Assembly (NCBI GenBank): GCA_036937835.1
Contig: CM072873.1
Location: forward strand, 16,480,001-16,544,000
From: Pampus argenteus
Lineage: Eukaryota; Chordata; Actinopteri; Scombriformes; Stromateidae
Direction of reading: 5' to 3'
DNA length: 64,000 nt
Shown here: one piece after another, positions 11,307 to 26,706 of the stretch
How positions within the stretch are numbered: position 1 is the first letter of the stretch
How the letters are laid out: each line of letters starts with the position of its first letter
Program-made: the position numbers and the translations under genes
The notes under the pieces: model-generated
Database searches by the model: none
Seen by the model: the letters and a program-made list of their open reading frames with translations, nothing else
Told to the model about the DNA's origin: nothing

Positions 11307-11989
11307 TCCCTCAGTCAGACTGCAGAGACACTGAGCTGTTACAGCAGGAACCGACTGCAGCTGCTGAAGAGGAAGAGACTCTGACACAAACCACTGAACA
11401 CAGAGCTGACAGTAACCTCACCAAGCACACACAACTGATTCTCATTAATGTATTGTCATATAATACATTTCAGTTTACAAGCAAAACTTTGACCACTAAT
11501 AACATCATGTTGTTCTCTTTACATTCATCGTCAGCAGTTCGGAAAATGAACTAATCACATATTTAATAAATGACCTTCACCTTGATGAAAGTCCAGGTTT
11601 TCTTCTCCTGACCTGCACTATGAAACAAAACTAGTAAAATAAATATTTTCATATTATTCACATCACAATATGTTCAGTCTCCACAGAGATGAGTGTCAGT
11701 AGAAGATTTAAACCTTTGAAGTTTTGAATTTCCACCAAAGTAAAAGACAAACACACCTCATCATGTTGTTTATCAGGTCAAGCTTTATTAGCAAAAACAT
11801 CATTCATCAACAGGACAGTGATTAAGCACACTCACATCTAGCTGCTGAGCTACACACACATTACTCTTTAAGTTGTTCTATGTCACACGAAGCTTCAGTT
11901 TATTGAAAACTCATATTGATCAGATCAGCAGGTGTGTTCCTCCTGCTCCCCCCACACACAGCTCCTGTCCTGGGCTTCAGCCAGCCCCT
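11307..11989. other. Spacer and 3' flank of C3
   Basis: The left part resembles the V-B 3' flank of other units. On the minus strand, AATAAA (plus TTTATT at 11899-11904) lies about 86 bases after the C3 stop and is its likely poly(A) signal; another lies at about 11784-11789. Confidence 0.55.
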
Positions 11990-12309
11990 CTAGCCCTTAC
12001 ACTGGCTCCTGTGGAGGGACTGGGTCTGGCTGTGGTCATGATGGAGGACCTTGCAGGAGTACAGCTCTCCTTTCATCCAGCGCTCCCGGCTCAGGCTCAG
12101 GGTGCTGCTGCTGCTGAAGCGTCCGTTCTTCTCCTCCTCTGAGCTGCTCAGGACCCCCTCTGTCACCTCCGTACCGTCCACCTCCCAGCTGGCCACGGCT
12201 CCCTCAGGAGAGTAGCCGGTCAGCAGGCAGGCCAGCGTGACCGAGTCCCCTGAGAGCTGCTCAGAGGAGGGGGAAAGCAGAGAGACCGAGGGTCTGACCG
12301 GGGGGCCGG
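11990..12309 (-). CDS. IgL constant exon C3, a different isotype
   Basis: C1-set light-chain constant domain clearly different from C1/C2/C4/C5. After a CCTCCAG acceptor it reads PPVRPSVSLLSPSSEQLSG. It has the first Cys in SVTLACLLTGYSPEG, Trp in ASWEVDGTEVTEG, SSSTLSLSRERW, the second Cys in LYSCKVLHHDHS, and the heavy-chain-type Cys in RSQCKG before TAG (11990-11992). Splice phase fits J3 (J3 leaves A, this exon gives CC, Thr). It may be the fish L3 (second kappa-like) or L2/sigma isotype; I cannot decide without alignment. Its nearest V segments (V-B2, V-B3) belong to the same family as those of the L1 units. Confidence 0.88.
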
Positions 12310-13244
12310 CTGGAGGGGAGAGCAGAGACACACAAGGAGCAGATTAACTTCCACTGTAGGACAGACAGCTGAGTTATGATACATGACAGAGGTTAACAAT
12401 GCTGTGTGTTTTATATAAAGACATGACAAGGTTAGCTTTAAAAAAATGATCTATCAAAGAAAACCAGTTTTCATTTAATGATACAACAAATGACTGAAGC
12501 AAGAAAGACTATTAACAGTAAAGTTCTATAAACATTTCTGGGAAATTTGTTGTGAGATGATTGATTATTTAAAATGTAAACAACTGACACATTCAAACTC
12601 AACAAAATCCTGTTATTAAGAGCTCTAACTGTTGGATTGATTTGAATGAAAAATAAATAATAGACACATTTAACACAATTAGCAGCAATTTACAGTTAAG
12701 AAAACAGACAACTGAAAATTTACCATCATAAAGAAAGTATGATGTCCATACAGAAAAAAATATCATTTATTACTCTTATCATATGTTTTAAATAATTTTC
12801 TTTTATATAATTATACAAAATAATATTTGGATTATTTAAGTTGTTTGTAAATTATTTCTTTGTCTTTTAAAAGTTCAAGAAGAATTTATAAACGTGAAAT
12901 AACTGGAACCTTTTTTCTTCTTTTTGTTTAAACTGGCATCAATTTTAGTTTCTTCTGTTTGTTGTTTACATACATTTATATCAAATAGATGTTTGCTAAA
13001 CAATCATAAACAGTCGCATAAAAACAAAATCATTTGTATTTCTCTCTCAACACTTTTCTTTTCTCGTGGGCTGAACTATCAGAGTGCCGTAACACCAGCA
13101 GTGAAATGTACTCTTGTTACTTGAGCTCTTAATAAGAAGCAGTTATCAATCAAATTGTCAATTAAAAAACAAATGTAATTTCATCAATTTACACAAATTG
13201 TCTAAAATCACATTTCCGACAATGAACATATAAATCAGACTTAC
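12310..13244 (-). other. J3-C3 intron
   Basis: 935-base AT-rich intron with no other recognisable feature. Confidence 0.65.
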
Positions 13245-13282
13245 TTTTCAGGATGAGTTTGGTCCCTCCACCAAACGTGTAC
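13245..13282 (-). CDS. IgL J segment J3
   Basis: On the minus strand it encodes [12 protein letters not shown] and ends at a GTAAGT donor. It differs from J1/J4/J5 at its first residue and at the C-terminal end, in step with the different C exon it serves. Confidence 0.93.
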
Positions 13283-13321
13283 CACAGTGATTGAAGCTGG
13301 TTAAGACGCCGTACAAAAACC
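13283..13321 (-). promoter_or_regulatory. 23-RSS of J3
   Basis: On the minus strand: nonamer GGTTTTTGT (13313-13321), 23-base spacer, heptamer CACTGTG (13283-13289). Confidence 0.93.
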
Positions 13322-14600
13322 TCCTTCACACAACAGCGAGCACAGAGCGCACAAATATCACAAAAGTGCACAACACAATGCTGACAGTTACTAAAGTTAC
13401 TCAAGTGTACAGCAAAATAATGACCACAAATATTTCTGTCCTCAAAGGGTGTTTATAAAAATATCAAATAAGTAGAAATATGCATATAGATGAAGTGTTG
13501 TGTAAAATAAAAGCAGATCTCTACATGTTAGTTGAAGATGAAGAGACACAAACCACTGAACACAGAGCTGACAGTAACCTCACCAAGCACACAAAAGTGA
13601 TTCTCATTAATATATTGTCCAATAATTCATTTCAGACTGACTGAAGTGAGTTTTGCAATAATTACATCATGATGTAGACTTCATATTATTCCTCAGTAGT
13701 GAAAAAAATTACATAATAAAACATTTAATTAATGATCTTCACCTTAATAAAAGTCCAGATTCTTTATTATGTCAAATGATTATTTTGTTTTTCTATCCTG
13801 ACCTGCACTATGAAACAAAACTAGTAAAATAAATATTTTTCATATTATTCACATCACAATATGTTCAGTCTCCACAGAGATGAGTGTCAGTAGAAGATTT
13901 AAACATTTGACGTTTTGAATTTCCATCACACCAACATACAAACACACCTCATCATATTATTTGTCAGTATCAGCTTTATTAGCAAATCAGTCATTAACAT
14001 CACTGTTATTAAACACACTCACACCTTGATGCTGAACTACACAACAAACATGTGTTGATGTTGTGGTGAAGTGTGGAGGGAAAGATCAGGTAGATGTGAA
14101 GGTCACCTAAAGAGTTGAGGAGGCCTGAACTAAATACATGGAGGTAAGATGGTTTACATCCCAGCTGTTCTGCTGCTGCCTTTATATCAGTCTTCCTGTT
14201 ATCATGATGCAACACCTGGATCTGGATGATGAGACTGAATTAAAATATCATGAAAACAATGAAAGAATTAAAAATCAATCAAATGTTGTGTCATACAAAG
14301 TTAAAATGTCACCAAATTACCAGCAGAGGGCGCCACACATCTGTTAAAGAGCATAAAGTCATATTAGGATATAAAAAAGTAAAAAAAAGAATATTTGTCA
14401 CATAAAAAGAGGATGAGGTCCAAGTTTGTTAAATAAATTTAAAGTGATATTATTTTTCATTCCATTAAGATCATAGATGGTGTAAATCCAAGCTGTATTT
14501 CTCCAGATTTTGTGTCCCACGTTGCCTTCAGTCTGTTGAGAGCACAGAAATCATTTCCATAGAGAGGAGGCTTTGCATCGTCAGCTGATCCTCCAGTGAA
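13322..14600. other. J3 to V-B3 spacer with a V-less V-B flank
   Basis: At 13545-13630 there is a copy of the sequence normally found just 3' of V-B segments (CACTGAACACAGAGCTGACAG), but no V precedes it, so a V segment has been lost here. From about 13.8 to 14.45 kb follows another copy of the inter-unit spacer seen at 7.77-8.42 kb. Confidence 0.65.
14320..14334 (+). promoter_or_regulatory. CTCF-like motif, forward
   Basis: CCAGCAGAGGGCGCC, a close match to the CTCF core, plus orientation. Same relative position as the motif at 8303. Confidence 0.45.
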
Positions 14601-14680
14601 CTGAGAAGGTTTATAGTCCTGTGAGTTCAACACTGCAGGACTCAGATCTGTCAGTCAACACAGCAGAAACCACAACCACC

Positions 14681-15151
14681 ATGACTCTCATCACCATCCT
14701 CATCTGGACGCTGGCCTGCTGCTGTTTTACAGGTTCATTCACTCAGCAACATTTCAAACATGATGTGCTGCCTTTTCTCTCATTTATTTCTGCTGATAAA
14801 TGAAGGATTTGTTTTTGTCTGCAGGATGCAGCGGTCAGGTGACTGTGACTCAACCTCCAGAGGTGACATCTACTCCAGGATCCACTGTCACTCTGACCTG
14901 TAAAACCAGCCAAGCTGTCTACCTATACAGTGATGGCGATGAGGGTATGTTCTGGTATCAACAGAAAACTGGACAGCCTCCAAAGCTCCTAATAAGATTT
15001 GTGAGCAAACGTCAGTCAGGAACACCAGCTCGGTTTAGTGGCAGTGGAAGCAGCTCTGACTTCACTTTGACCATCAGTGGAGTTCAGACTGAAGATGCAG
15101 CAGTTTACTACTGTCAGAGTTACCACATTATAAACAGTGCTGATGTGTTCA
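14681..15151 (+). CDS. IgL V segment V-B3 (long CDR1)
   Basis: Leader exon 14681-14732, V exon 14825-15151. Frame open with both cysteines. It is close to V-B2 but with CDR1 [15 protein letters not shown] and CDR2 FVSKRQS; CDR3 is the same ([12 protein letters not shown]). It lies upstream of J3 in opposite orientation, so it is the natural partner of C3. Confidence 0.93.
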
Positions 15152-15179
15152 CACAGTGATTTGTAGTCGTACAAAAACC
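15152..15179 (+). promoter_or_regulatory. 12-RSS of V-B3
   Basis: CACAGTG, 12-base spacer, ACAAAAACC. Confidence 0.93.
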
Positions 15180-16165
15180 TCCCTCAGTCAGACTGCAGAG
15201 ACACTGAGCTGTTACAGCAGGAACCGACTGCAGCTGCTGAAGAGGAAGAGACTCTGACACAAACCACTGAACACAGAGCTGACAGTAACCTCACCAAGCA
15301 CACAAAACTGATTCTCATTAATATATTGTTATATATTATATTTCATACTGACTGAAGTGAGTTCTTCCTCACCAGTGTAGAAATTAAATTATAAAACATT
15401 TAATGAATTTTCTGGAAAATTGTTGATTTAACTTTTCTATCTATTACCATGAATCAACAACAGTAGTAAATACATATTTGGAGACTATTTATGCCAGAAT
15501 ATTTTTAAATTCTCCTCAATTAGTGATATCAGTAGAATATTTAATCTCTTTGTATTTTGAATTTCCATAAAACTACAAAGATCAACACGACTCATCAATG
15601 ATGAGTCATCATGTTGATTGTGAGTGAACTTTATTAGCAGACCAGTAATTAACATGACAGTTATTAAAGACACTCGTGTGTTAATGTTGAGCTGCACACA
15701 TTACTGTTGACGGTGTGCAACACAAACAGTTCTTGTTCAGATATTTATCTCAAAATAATTAAATTGTATTATTTCAAAATAGTCTCAACTAATACAGTCT
15801 GACTCAGACTGTCTGCAATATTTTATAGGTTTCTTAGTAAAAAATTATTGATGCCATCGTCATATCATGTGGATACTTTGTCATCTGTCTCTTATAAAAC
15901 AATATTATCTGTAAACAACATCAACAACATCAGATTTTAAATCTAAAAATGCCTTAACTTTAATTTTTACACTCAAAAAACACTTCAAAATGAATAAATG
16001 TTTCAATAGTTGTGATTATGATGATTTATGATGACGATTACTTATTTTCTTGTTTACTCTGTCAGTTAAAGATGAAGCAGTACCAGTAGCCAAACACTGA
16101 ACTTGATCCCCTTCAATATTTGATAAAAGTTATAAATGCTTCATGTTGTACAAAATAAAAATCTC
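15180..16165. other. Decayed IgL unit, C exon lost
   Basis: V-B 3' flank, then diverged sequence. Around 15840-15900 short matches to the J-C intron flank (TTGATGCCATC, TTTGTCATCTGTCTCTT) are visible, but no constant exon remains. Confidence 0.45.
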
Positions 16166-16200
16166 TTACAGTCAATGAGGAGTTTGGTTCCTCCATCAGT
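16166..16200 (-). pseudogene. Truncated J relic
   Basis: On the minus strand GGAGGAACCAAACTCCTCAT and a CTGTAAGAG-type donor match the 3' half of J1 (GGTKL). The 5' half, heptamer and nonamer are gone, so it cannot recombine. Confidence 0.6.
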
Positions 16201-16255
16201 GTTTTAAAAATGACACAGCAACAATTATACTTTATCAAATATGCAACACATTAAA

Positions 16256-16275
16256 ATATATATATATATATATAT
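16256..16275. repeat. (TA)n microsatellite
   Basis: Short TA run next to the J relic, possibly the breakpoint of the truncation. Confidence 0.85.
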
Positions 16276-16542
16276 TAAAATCATCTCTGTTAACAGTTAT
16301 ATATGAAATTAACATGATGCTTTTTAATAACATAGCTTCACAATCCCATCTTAATCTGAACTGAAATATCATTTATTTATTTATTTCAACACTGTAACTA
16401 CGTTAAAGGAAGATTTTACAATAAAATAAACTTCTTCCTGAATTCCTAGTTGTATCTGTTATATCATTATTTAAATAATGAAACACATTAAAAACTACTA
16501 CCTATGAAACCCTGTTACTTATTGACTTGTAATGTCTTTCTT

Positions 16543-16620
16543 CAGGATCAGGTGACTGTGACTCCACCTGATGTATCTTCTCTTAGATCAGTCACTTTGA
16601 CCAGCTGTGCAACATTGAAC
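16543..16620 (+). pseudogene. V-B family V relic
   Basis: After a TTCAG acceptor-like site it reads DQVTVTPPDVSSLRSVTLTS, then Cys-Ala. This matches the start of V-B ([11 protein letters not shown]...STVTLTC) with small deletions. Nothing of CDR1-CDR3 or the RSS follows. It is the right edge of the left IgL block. Confidence 0.65.
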
Positions 16621-17902
16621 ATATTGTGTTTTATTACCACATTAAACCAAACAGATATTTCCGCGTTCTTTTGGGGAAGTTTATTTTTGAACATCGCGGA
16701 AGATCAAGTAACATGACGTGTCTCCAATCCTCTGTCTTTTTGTTTACCAGGTTGTGTTGTCTTCGCGTAAAGCCTTGGATCACTTAGTATGTCTGTGCCA
16801 TCCTCACGGTGACGCATCTATCTACGCTTCTATCTCGCAGGGTTTTTTGTTTTTTCATTTTTATTATTATTATTTTGTCTGAAAATGAGTGATGGCAGAA
16901 GAAACGCTTTAAAAACAACACTTCAGTTGATAAGTCAACTTCTGTGGGTATGTAAAACGTTGCACTGTCAACTTTTGACATCACTGATCGGAGCCAATAA
17001 TGATCTTATCTGATTTAATTAGATCTATATTCATATTTACTTCTGTTTAGACAGTGTAAGAAATAGAGGAAGTAGATCGAAGTTCTTCTATTTGTGTCAC
17101 ATGACACATTACGCAAGAAAGCACGTGTGTTTTTTTTTAGAGAGAGGAACCAGATGATATAGGCTACAGTGTAAACATACCTAGATTAATATGCTATCAT
17201 TCTGTAATATCTTTAACACATACTTGTAGTTTAAAACAACAACAATATATATATATATATATATTTTTTCACTTAATTCTGTTCATTTCCTAATTTTCTT
17301 CCTTTTATTATTTTTATTATTATTGTGTGACCCCCCTTAATAAGCTCATGATATGTTCTGTTCTAATAATGTTTGAGTTTTTGGACATTCGAGGGCAAAC
17401 TGAGGAACCAACTCTCTCATGGGTGCATGGAGAAGTTATTTTGATGCTCAGTTTTAAATCAGGAACAGAGTCTCCCTTTCATTGGTTGAATTCCCCGTGA
17501 TTTGCACGGTCATGAGATGTTAGTGGCAGTTATTAATGATCAGGTCACATCAACAAATAGTTATAAACTCTCCAATATAACAGATCAGACTGTGGTTGTA
17601 CTGGGCAACTTTACTGTATAAGAGAGCACTGCATGAATAAATATGTTTTGTTTTGTAAAAAGAATAGCTTCACATTTTGGGAAATAATTTGCTTTCTCTG
17701 ACCAAAAGTTGAAAAAAAATGAACCACCAGCAGCTCTACCAGTTTCTAAAAGACTCTGAACAACAAATCAAACTAGAAATGTTCCTGATGTGTCATAAAG
17801 TGCTTCTCGAGGTTAAACATCAACTGAAAAAGGCCAATTTTGTGACCTTATATATGAGGAAATGGATAATTCTACCATGGCTTGTAAGATAAATCAAAAA
17901 TA

Positions 17903-17952
<50 letters not shown>

Positions 17953-18130
17953 CTAGCACCTCTACATTTTACTAATTCACACATTTATCTAGTTTGTTTA
18001 ACCCATACAAAAGAACAAAGTTTAACATGGAATCACGGTTTTATAGGGGGTTTATTATGCTGAGCTAAGTTAACTGTCTCCTGGCTCCGGGTTTATATTT
18101 ACCAGACTCTCTGCAGGAAAATTAACAAAC
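16621..18130. other. Intergenic, AT-rich
   Basis: No gene recognised. It contains TA microsatellites at about 17245-17264 and 17906-17948. The 5' end or promoter of the tetraspanin may lie in the last few hundred bases. Confidence 0.5.
17906..17948. repeat. (TA)n microsatellite
   Basis: About 21 TA units upstream of the tetraspanin gene. Confidence 0.9.
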
Positions 18131-20368
18131 ATGTTTCCAAAAATGTCAAATTTCTCCTTTAGAAAACAAGTGCTTGGTCCTAATGAGAAGAGATACAAAG
18201 CACTTCTACTGTGTGTTGTGCACTATTTTTTTTCCCAGGTGTTGGGGGTGGTGGTAGGTCTGAATGGAGTCTACCTGCTGATAAGGTACAGACACAGCAG
18301 CTTGTTTTTTTCTCACATCTACATCACTCTGCCAGCTGGCTTTGCGCTTGCCAGTGCCGTGTTCCTATTGGCCGGCGGATGCCTCGGGTCATGGCTTAGC
18401 ATCAGACACTCAACCTTTCTGCAGGGACTGGTAAGGTCGTGTGTGTCGTGTATGTGTGGAAGTCAGTATCTGTATGTGCGCCGGTGTTTGTGTTCTAATA
18501 AAAGTGTTTTTCCTCTGCAGTTTGTTTATCTGCTGGTTGTGGGCCTTTGTCTGGAAAGCACAGCTTCAGCATTGGCTTATTTCCACTCTATAAAGGTACA
18601 CTGGATACACAAAACAAATATGTGCATTGAATAAAATGCACTTTAATGACACTGGAACGTTTACTTTATTTGTGTCTGTCGTCTCCATGTTTAGCTGGAA
18701 TCAGAGATAGCGCCCCTCAGTGGACTGTTTCAGAACTACACAGGCAACAGCTATGACCCAAACTCTCGCGCTGTGGATACTGTACAAGAAGAGGTGTGTG
18801 TTGACTCATGTCATAGACATCCACATGTTTGTGTTTCTTATGAAAAAACAAAATATATACTGTGGCCCTGCAAAACACAACAATATTGTAAAAAAAACAC
18901 AACAACAAATGCTATAAGAGGCATTAACAAATTAGAATACACAGTGATACATCCATAAGAGCTTAAGCCTGACTCTGCTATTGCTGCTCAGGGATTTGCT
19001 ATTTCTTCATCCTCTCATGTTGGACTGAAGGCAGACTGGATGCTGCAGTGACTCACTATCGCCTCTCGGAGTATGAGTGGTATTATGAGACAAGACAGGA
19101 TGGGGGTCAGCTGGTTAGCATGCTCACTTCAGTAATTATCTCCGCAACACAATATATAGGGGTCTCTATTACAAGGATATTAGGTCTTAAAGGAGGAGTA
19201 TGTTTGGAGGTGTTTGCTTTGACTGATGACATTACATCATCTCCATGACGATCTAGGCCTCAAATCATCAATCCAGGAACTCAATGGGACAGATTTTGTT
19301 TTGTCCATATTAAAAAACTAAACCAAATTCTTGCCTACAACAACTCTTGTGAAACTAATTAATATTATTAGTTGCAGTGTTGTGGTGTTCGTGACTACAG
19401 GGACTGGATGGAAACCTCCTGGTTCCTCCATCATGGAGGACTCCGGGTTCCTCACAGCTGCTGCAACTCTACTTTCCCCTCCTGCAACGGAACCGTGGAT
19501 CGACCGTGGCAGCTTAACCAACAGGTAGAAGTGCACATAAAATACTCATAAACAAATACTGATACTGTGATTGTCTGGTTAGATCCCTTTCTTTATTGCC
19601 ATCTGTTTCTTTTTGAATATCTTTCACTGATAGGGTTGCCAGGTGAAGTTGGAAATGGGCTTCCAGTTTGTGCTGAGTATGATCATCTGGAGCTCCCCGC
19701 TGGTTATCCTGGTGGAGGTGAGGATGATAACATTTTATGACTGTTTATTCTGTATACACTTAATGTGGAATACACACTGACTGAGGAACGTTTACTAAAT
19801 TGGTGGTTTCTTAAAGGAACTCACTAGGAGTCATGTTATTGACTCTCCTCTTATCTCTGCTTTGGTCTCCACCAACTTCTGTGGCTAATGTGTGGCTCTT
19901 TAGCAGCTAAATCCTCCATTGTGTTCACCAGGAATTTGTAATTTTGCCATTTGGTGTTTTCTCAATTAATCATGTAATCTATAAAATATCACAAAATACA
20001 CAGTTCTCTAAAGCTCAGGTTGACATAGTACAATTACTTTTGTCCCACAAACAGTGCAAAGTTAAAAAGAATAATTAAGATTAGACCAGGATGGACATTT
20101 TAGCTGTATTACCAGGGGAGTATTTACCAGGGACCAAAATCACTTCATGTACTGCTGTTGAGCAGAAGTATTGCTTTCATTACAAATCAATAGTGCATCT
20201 TTGTGAAGATTAATTGTACGCTGCATCATTGTGGTATTTAATAAATCTAACCGACATCTTCCTCTCCTTTCCTTTTTATTTATCATGCAGGTTGTTTTGA
20301 TTTTGACAGTGGCACAACTGATGAGGGACCAAACATTTATGGAACATCAAGTATTGGTCAAAAACTAA
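18131..20368 (+). CDS. Tetraspanin (TSPAN37/36-like), six exons
   Basis: Four-pass membrane organiser protein. Exons: up to 18430, 18521-18595, 18695-18793, 19372-19524, 19634-19717 and 20291-20368 (TAA 20366-20368). All joins keep frame and use GT/AG. TM1 ends VLGVVVGLNGVYLLI; TM2 is LPAGFALASAVFLLAGG; TM3 is FVYLLVVGLCLESTASALAY; TM4 is FVLSMIIWSSPLVILVEVV plus LILTVAQL. The large loop has the diagnostic CCG (LQCCGVRDYRDWME), then PHSCCNS, SCNG and GCQV, six cysteines in all. N-glycosylation sites are NYT, NST and NGT. The 5' end is uncertain. An open frame from ATG 18131 gives 262 residues and a full TM1. A pyrimidine tract and CAG at 18236-18238 could instead be an acceptor with a separate upstream first exon. 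The exact tspan orthologue is not certain. Confidence 0.85.
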
Positions 20369-21240
20369 AGACACTGACAGATTGGATAGATGCACTTTGC
20401 ACAGATACTATAATACTGCATATAGTAGTTTGCATTATTATACCATCTACAATATGTGCATCAAATTATTACTATACATTTTATTTTATTTTTATTGTTT
20501 TTTAACAGTTTTTACTTTTGGTACACTACGTAACGTGTAATACAAAATGTAAACATTGTCCTCTGTTTCGCAGTATTTCATTTTGAATATCTCACTTTCA
20601 AGTTGCGTTGATAATTTCAAAGAGTAATACTTTACAGAAAGCTGTTTATTGCTTTAAATATAGTGTTATGATTTATTCGCTTTGCGATTACTAAAGTACT
20701 CTATCAATTCAAATTCAAATCTATCTATACAGTGTTGTTGTATTTAAAATAAATAGTGGATTAGTAATGAAGTGAAAGAAGTATAATTTTTACTAATGTT
20801 TTTCAATGTTCTCATTCAAATTCATTTTGGAAAAATAAAAATAAAAATGGGTATTAATCTACAGATTGATATATTTGATGTGATGATGTAATTTGGTCTT
20901 GTTCATCGATTTATTAAGGAAGGACTTTGTTGTTGTTTTTTTGTTTTTGTTTTTTTATGACAATTTTGTATTGTACTAATTGAAAGGTTATATATAGATT
21001 AATCCGAAATATAGCAGGTGTGGTGGATAATGTAATAATTAAATAAAAGTCACATATGATAGAAGACCAACTATCCTCCTGTAGCCTAGTTGGATTGAGA
21101 TAAAATAAAATCCTTTCTATTACTACTACCACTATTATTTTCTTTATATTGTGTGTTCTATGTTAAATAATGCTATAGCACTTTGAGTTTCCCTGTGAAT
21201 TAAAATAATTTATTATTATTATTATTATATTATTATTATT
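20369..21240. other. Tetraspanin 3' flank / intergenic
   Basis: AT-rich sequence with several AATAAA-type signals (for example near 20748 and 20833) and an (ATT)n microsatellite at about 21210-21242. No gene seen. Confidence 0.5.
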
Positions 21241-21242
21241 TA

Positions 21243-21458
21243 TCCAGGCTGGAGTTGTGCTGTGCGCATGTTGACCACGCGGCCTCCTCTGCAGAGGCGT
21301 GGCGGTGCGCGAGTGGGCGTGGTGGCTTTCATCACGTACATACGTAGCTCCTTCCTCGGTTTCTACACGACGTGAGGCCGACTTGGAGGGAATTGACCGC
21401 CGTTAAGAAAGACAAATAGGAGAAATAGAGCAGAAATATCAATTACCCCCAAAAGCTG
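21243..21458 (+). promoter_or_regulatory. elavl1 CpG-rich promoter and 5' noncoding exon
   Basis: A sharp change from AT-rich DNA to CG-rich sequence (GGCGGTGCGCGAGTGGGCG and similar) marks a promoter-like CpG cluster that runs on to about 21700. The stretch ending AAAAGCTG at 21458, before a GTAAGAAG donor, is a likely noncoding first exon. The transcription start cannot be placed exactly. Confidence 0.55.

Positions 21459-26706
<5,248 letters not shown>

Noticed and set aside
14009..14215. 68-residue frame repeated in the spacers (also 43524, 59857)
   Set aside because: Part of the duplicated noncoding spacer; no sign of codon-level constraint by eye.
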